A stretch of DNA of 64,000 nt, from contig NC_084759.1 in the NCBI RefSeq assembly GCF_028858725.1, forward strand, positions 94,074,362 to 94,138,361, in the 5' to 3' direction. The DNA is from Colius striatus. Lineage: Eukaryota; Chordata; Aves; Coliiformes; Coliidae. Positions within the stretch are counted from its first letter, which is position 1. Every line of letters starts with the position of its first letter. A program made the translations under genes and the position numbers. Shown here one piece after another: positions 59,781-64,000 of this stretch. A model generated the notes under the pieces. The model had not been told where the DNA came from. It made no database searches and saw only the letters and a list, made by a program, of their open reading frames with translations.

Positions 59781-62419
59781 AAACTGTAATGCTATTCTCT
59801 GTTTTAATCTGAACGTTGACAGTTCTTTAGTAACTTCAGTGTTTAAAGATGGTGATTTTTTTGACCTGCACATTTTGGAGACCCCTTTCTTAATTGCTTC
59901 CCCTTGTGCCCAAGACTGCATTTTGCAATGGAAGGAGGAAGAGTCCACCTGATCAGGTAGCAAACCCGGTAGTGTTTGCTCAGCTCCCTACTTCTCCTCT
60001 GTGGATGTGGGAAACTTTGAAGATTTGTGGGTCTCAGTTTTCCTCTGCAAAACTGGAAAACTCAATTGTCCTACCCTCTGAGGACTGTAGAATTACCAAT
60101 AGAAAGATATGTATAGATACATATATATATAGTGGATGCATACCTCTTCCTGTAGGAAGGTTTTATTCAAATAGGGAATTGCCATTTTTATAAACTCTGT
60201 TTTAAATAAAAATTCATTAATATTTAATGATCTACAGGATGACTTGAGGAAAGCTTTCTGTAGCAGAAGAATATGGCTTTTAGACTCACCATTGATAGGG
60301 TAGGTGTTAGAGAAGGAATTATTAATTGGGTTTTTTTTCCCATAAAGGTACCACAACACAATTTTTAGAGCATTGTGTCTTTCTCTGTTCAAGTTCATCC
60401 TTGAGCGTCCAGGTCTGGAGCTTTGGTTTGGGCCTGTCTAATGTATAAATCAGCTCAGAATGTTTAATGAAGATCTTCAGGGAGAAAATTGTTTGCTGCT
60501 TCATTTTGAGAAGCCCACCAGCAATTCCTTTTATCTCTCACAGTTCAGCACAAAAGACCCTCAAACTCTGAAGGCTGTGACTACTTTAGGACAAATAAAG
60601 AATAGGAAAATAGCTTGAAATCTGGCATTTAATAATCTTTGGTAAAGACATGGCAGACATTTCAGAATATTTTTAAATGATATACATTTCTTTGTACTGT
60701 CCTTTGAGGTGTTTCATTTTTGGGCCTGCCTGAGTGATGAAGATACCTGTAGGATCAAACCTCCAAGTTCCCCTCTCTCTTTGCCTCCTGCACCTAAGGG
60801 AAGGTGTTGTGTTTTGGGTGCCTGTGGCTGTACCCAGGGTCTTGAAGAGGGAAGTGTCTTCCTACTTCTGTGGTTGCAGCTGCAACCCTTCAGCTCCCCA
60901 TCACACCAGACTTGTACCTGCCCCTCACTTGACTCATGGCTGGCAAGATTAGGAGATGACGGAGCCAAGGTTCTTTGGTGTCCAGGTTGTAAGTAATTAA
61001 AAGGCAAACTTTTCCCTCTTGCACTGACTAGTTCTGCTTTGTGATATTCCCACAAGATGATGTTCTGCCTTTAACTTTGTAATACATCTTGCCAAATAGC
61101 TGGAGCTTCATGCTCACAGATGCAAAAAGCAAAGGTTTTTTAATAGGAGAAATACAGCTCCTCTGGGGATAATTTCATCTTCATCAACTGAAGCATTGCA
61201 GTGTTTAGAGATGCTCTTGCTCTGTTTTTTAGATGAACAAAAACTGACTCCTCAGGCCCCTTCCGCCAAAGCTGAAACCACTTGGGACTGCAGGGCTCTT
61301 CTCCTCTAACTAGTAAATATTTTAAGGTTTGAGCTTCCTTTCAAAAACACATTCGCAGAAGCAAAGGGAGAGATCCAAACACAATGGATCTCATTTCTGA
61401 GGCAACCTTCCCGCTTTGCTCTGGCCCTTGGTGCTCTGAGATGAGTGCAAGCCCAAAATGGAGGTCAGGGCCTGCGACAGTGGCTGGAGGCTCCGGCCTG
61501 TGGTAAGTCCTATATCCTTGACATGGGACATGGCAGCACAACTGGGAATGTGTTTGCTCCAACCCATCAGGTCTGTGCTTGCACAGGTACGATGCTGGCA
61601 ACAACAACATCCCCCAGAACCTGAGTATCTCCATGGAGTTCTAGGAAAGTGTTGACTACCATTGCGCACATTAGTGGAATAAAACCCCAACAATATAGCA
61701 AGAAACAGTTCTAGCTTCACAGAATTTTTATTTTTTAAAAATTTAGTTTTTAAAAGCACACTGAGTAGCTTTAATTTATTGTTTAATTAGAGGTCAGATG
61801 TTTGTAGTTAGCATTTATTGTTTTTTTGGTTAGCAAATCCCTAGAATGTTATAGTTTATCTTTCTCTTTTAGCATACATCTCTGTGACTGCTGAAAATGC
61901 TCATCCTTCTAAACATCTTCCCTAAAAGAGACCTTCTAGAAGTTCTCAGGAGGGAAGCAGTGTGTTTTTTGAGACAGTTGCTAGTGGATGCTCCTTTTCT
62001 TTGGTAGCCAAATACATATGGGCTTTGCTGCATCATCAACTTTTCCTGGAAAATCACATGCTTATAGTTGTGACAAAGTAAATTTTTTTGGTGAAAATAA
62101 TTACCTGACCTCACTACTATGTTTTTCTGATGCTTTTGCTTTTGTTGTCTGATCCTTAGCAGCCACCTGTGCAAAGAGGGCCGTGTTTGCCACCCTCATC
62201 CGAAAGACACCACATCAAACCTAGGCCCGGGGCCATGCATTGCTTCAGCAGTGGAAATCACACCTCAGCTCTGCAGATCCCTTGTGTCCTTCCTTCCCCC
62301 CAAAGCCAGCTTCCTTCAGCTGTAGGTGGGGTTTGTGCCACTGCATTGTTCCCAAAGTCCCAAGCCCTATTTACCCAGCTGATGTCAGTTCAGAGCGCTG
62401 TTTGGATTGCTCCATAGAA
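59781..62419. other. Gene-poor interval, nothing recognised
   Basis: Short overlapping frames at 60.7-61.0 and 61.3-61.8 kb lack homology. A TA-rich run lies at 60118-60131. Confidence 0.5.
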
Positions 62420-62770
62420 AGATTTGCCTGAAAGGTTTGCATATTCCAAGAAACCACAATGATTAAGTACACATGAATGAAAGCATTATGATGAATAATC
62501 AGGACATAATCAATGATACCCTTTTTGCATTATAAATGATGACTCTTATACTCAACAGCTTTTAGGCAGAGCGTGGGTGTGACAGTTTGAAAAACAGCGT
62601 ATAGCATGACATGAGACCTGTCAACTCTTAAATGAAGTAATTAATGACCTGCTAAGCAGGCAGATTTTAAATGTCAGTTATTTTTTTTTTGAAATATCTC
62701 AAGAGTAGAAGATTAATTGCAATTTATCATTCTTGTTACTGAAAACTTAGAATAAGAATATACAAGTGCA
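62420..62770. promoter_or_regulatory. Candidate conserved enhancer, POU/RUNX/PBX-HOX/LIM motifs
   Basis: In about 350 bases there are TTTGCAT (62436-62442), AAACCACA (a RUNX site, 62451-62458), ATAATCAATGAT (62506-62517), TAATTAATGA (62638-62647) and the palindrome CCTGCT-A-AGCAGG (62648-62660). The AT-rich, motif-dense character is typical of developmental non-coding elements. This is inference only. Confidence 0.35.
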
Positions 62771-64000
62771 ATGAGAAATAATGCTAACAGTTATGACAAA
62801 AATGCTTTATGCTTTTACCACTAAAAAAAGAAAATCAAACCTCCCTCCGAGATTCCTCTCACTCATCAGTTCAGTGTATCACTTTAGAGGTAGATGGCTT
62901 TAGTTTTGTATAACAGATAGGCTGTATTTTAGGACATTGTCCTCAAGTCCAGAACTAGCTGTTAAAAACTGAGGCTCAGAAGAAAACAATAGATTAATTT
63001 ATTCAGCCAAATGTCGGATCCTAATCCTGCAGTATCTGAACATGTGTGACCTTTCTTCCAGGACTTCAAATATCAGAAGAACCGGTTTCAGTTTTAAAAA
63101 CATTTTTATAAGGCATCAGGTTTCAGATGTTTGTAAGTCTTGTAGGGAACCAAAACACAGATCTACCACTGTCTCCTTCCTCTGCTCGTGTCTGCACCTT
63201 GTTCTGCAAGCTGTGGCTCACCAGCCACTGCAGCCCTGTGATTTTTTTAATAATTTTCTATTTTGTCAATAACACATACAACATGCAAAACAGATGAATT
63301 TGTTCTCTGCAGAAGACATTTAAACGGTCTGTGAGATATCTTCTTCTACCTCATGGCTTAAACAGGGATTTTAGCAAAACTCTATGTTACGGGCGATGGT
63401 GCTTGGATACAGTGCTGGAAGCTGATGGTGTGGAAACTACTTACCCCAGACACACTCAGAGGCAGATTGTCAGCTCTGTTGATAAAACCCACTTTCTCTT
63501 GTGTGTTCTTTTTCAAGAAAAATCTCTCTAAGCCTAAACCACATGTCTCTAAAGTTTGTCTCTTGGTCTTCTCTCTCCACCACCTGTTAACCAAATCTTC
63601 CTCCTTTGTTCCTTTCTGCCACTCTTTGGAGATTGCTATGGATGGTATCAGATAGATGATGGGGAGTTGTGGATGTCAGCTTCTACACTTACATTTTGCC
63701 TAAAATAACCATGTAAAATAAATTTTTTCAGAATTTACCATCATTAACTGTCTCAAGACTCGTTATTTGCAACGTGTCCTGTTCTAATGAGACAGTTCTC
63801 TGCAAACTTCATTGCTCATCTTATTTGAATCCTCGTTCAGGTGGCTGTTCTGATTGTATCACTTGATTATAATGGATGCTGCATTCTCGTAGATGCATGT
63901 CCCTTCCCTGGGAAGCCTGTTTAATAAGGAGATCTCAGAGACTCAGGATTGCATAAGCAGTGCATGACATTGTCTGGGTAGATGTAATATAAATGCCTCA
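62771..64000. other. Gene-poor interval to window end
   Basis: No exon, RNA gene or transposon is recognised. Confidence 0.5.

Noticed and set aside
1-64000. CRISPR arrays, bacterial operons or an intact endogenous retrovirus
   Set aside because: No regularly spaced repeats, no prokaryotic gene organisation, and no retroviral gene motifs or paired long terminal repeats were seen.

Overview
The window reads as vertebrate nuclear DNA, most likely from a bird (another sauropsid is not excluded). It is AT-rich, has split genes with GT-AG introns and two CpG islands, and its interspersed repeats are almost all CR1-type LINEs. I saw no operons, bacterial genes or CRISPR arrays, and recognised no retroviral genes. 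Most open reading frames in it are chance frames in introns or intergenic DNA, or frames inside dead CR1 copies.

Three protein genes can be reconstructed exon by exon. DOP1B (minus strand) has its promoter CpG island at about 13.6-14.8 kb and coding exons 2-4 at 11219-11082, 838-657 and 549-379; the rest lies beyond base 1. CBR1 (minus strand, 28185-22479) is complete: three coding exons, 276 residues, catalytic residues intact. SETD4 (plus strand, 30462-39569) is complete: ten coding exons, 439 residues, SET-domain motifs intact. CBR1 and SETD4 are divergent and share the CpG island at about 29.0-29.7 kb. The order SETD4 / CBR1 / DOP1B matches human 21q22, except that no CBR3-like copy is visible between CBR1 and DOP1B.

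A tRNA-Lys(CTT) gene lies inside DOP1B intron 2, with a truncated CR1 fused within about 10 bases of its 3' end in the same orientation. Eight CR1 fragments are recognised: one old copy (8.2-9.6 kb), one short piece with a different 3' end (58.1 kb) and six pieces of a younger subfamily (9.8, 17.6, 20.1, 31.5, 41.8 and 54.3 kb). The three long enough to cover the reverse-transcriptase active-site region have it mutated or deleted.

From about 40.6 kb to the end I find no gene. By human synteny this should be the gene-poor interval towards RUNX1 (inference). It holds a pair of 65-base inverted repeats 1.1 kb apart (51.75 and 52.91 kb) of a family I do not recognise, a perfect CRE palindrome (56.2 kb), and two stretches dense in transcription-factor motifs (59.6-59.8 and 62.4-62.8 kb) that look like candidate conserved enhancers. 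I found no wholly new system; the most unusual items are the tRNA-CR1 junction and the inverted-repeat pair.
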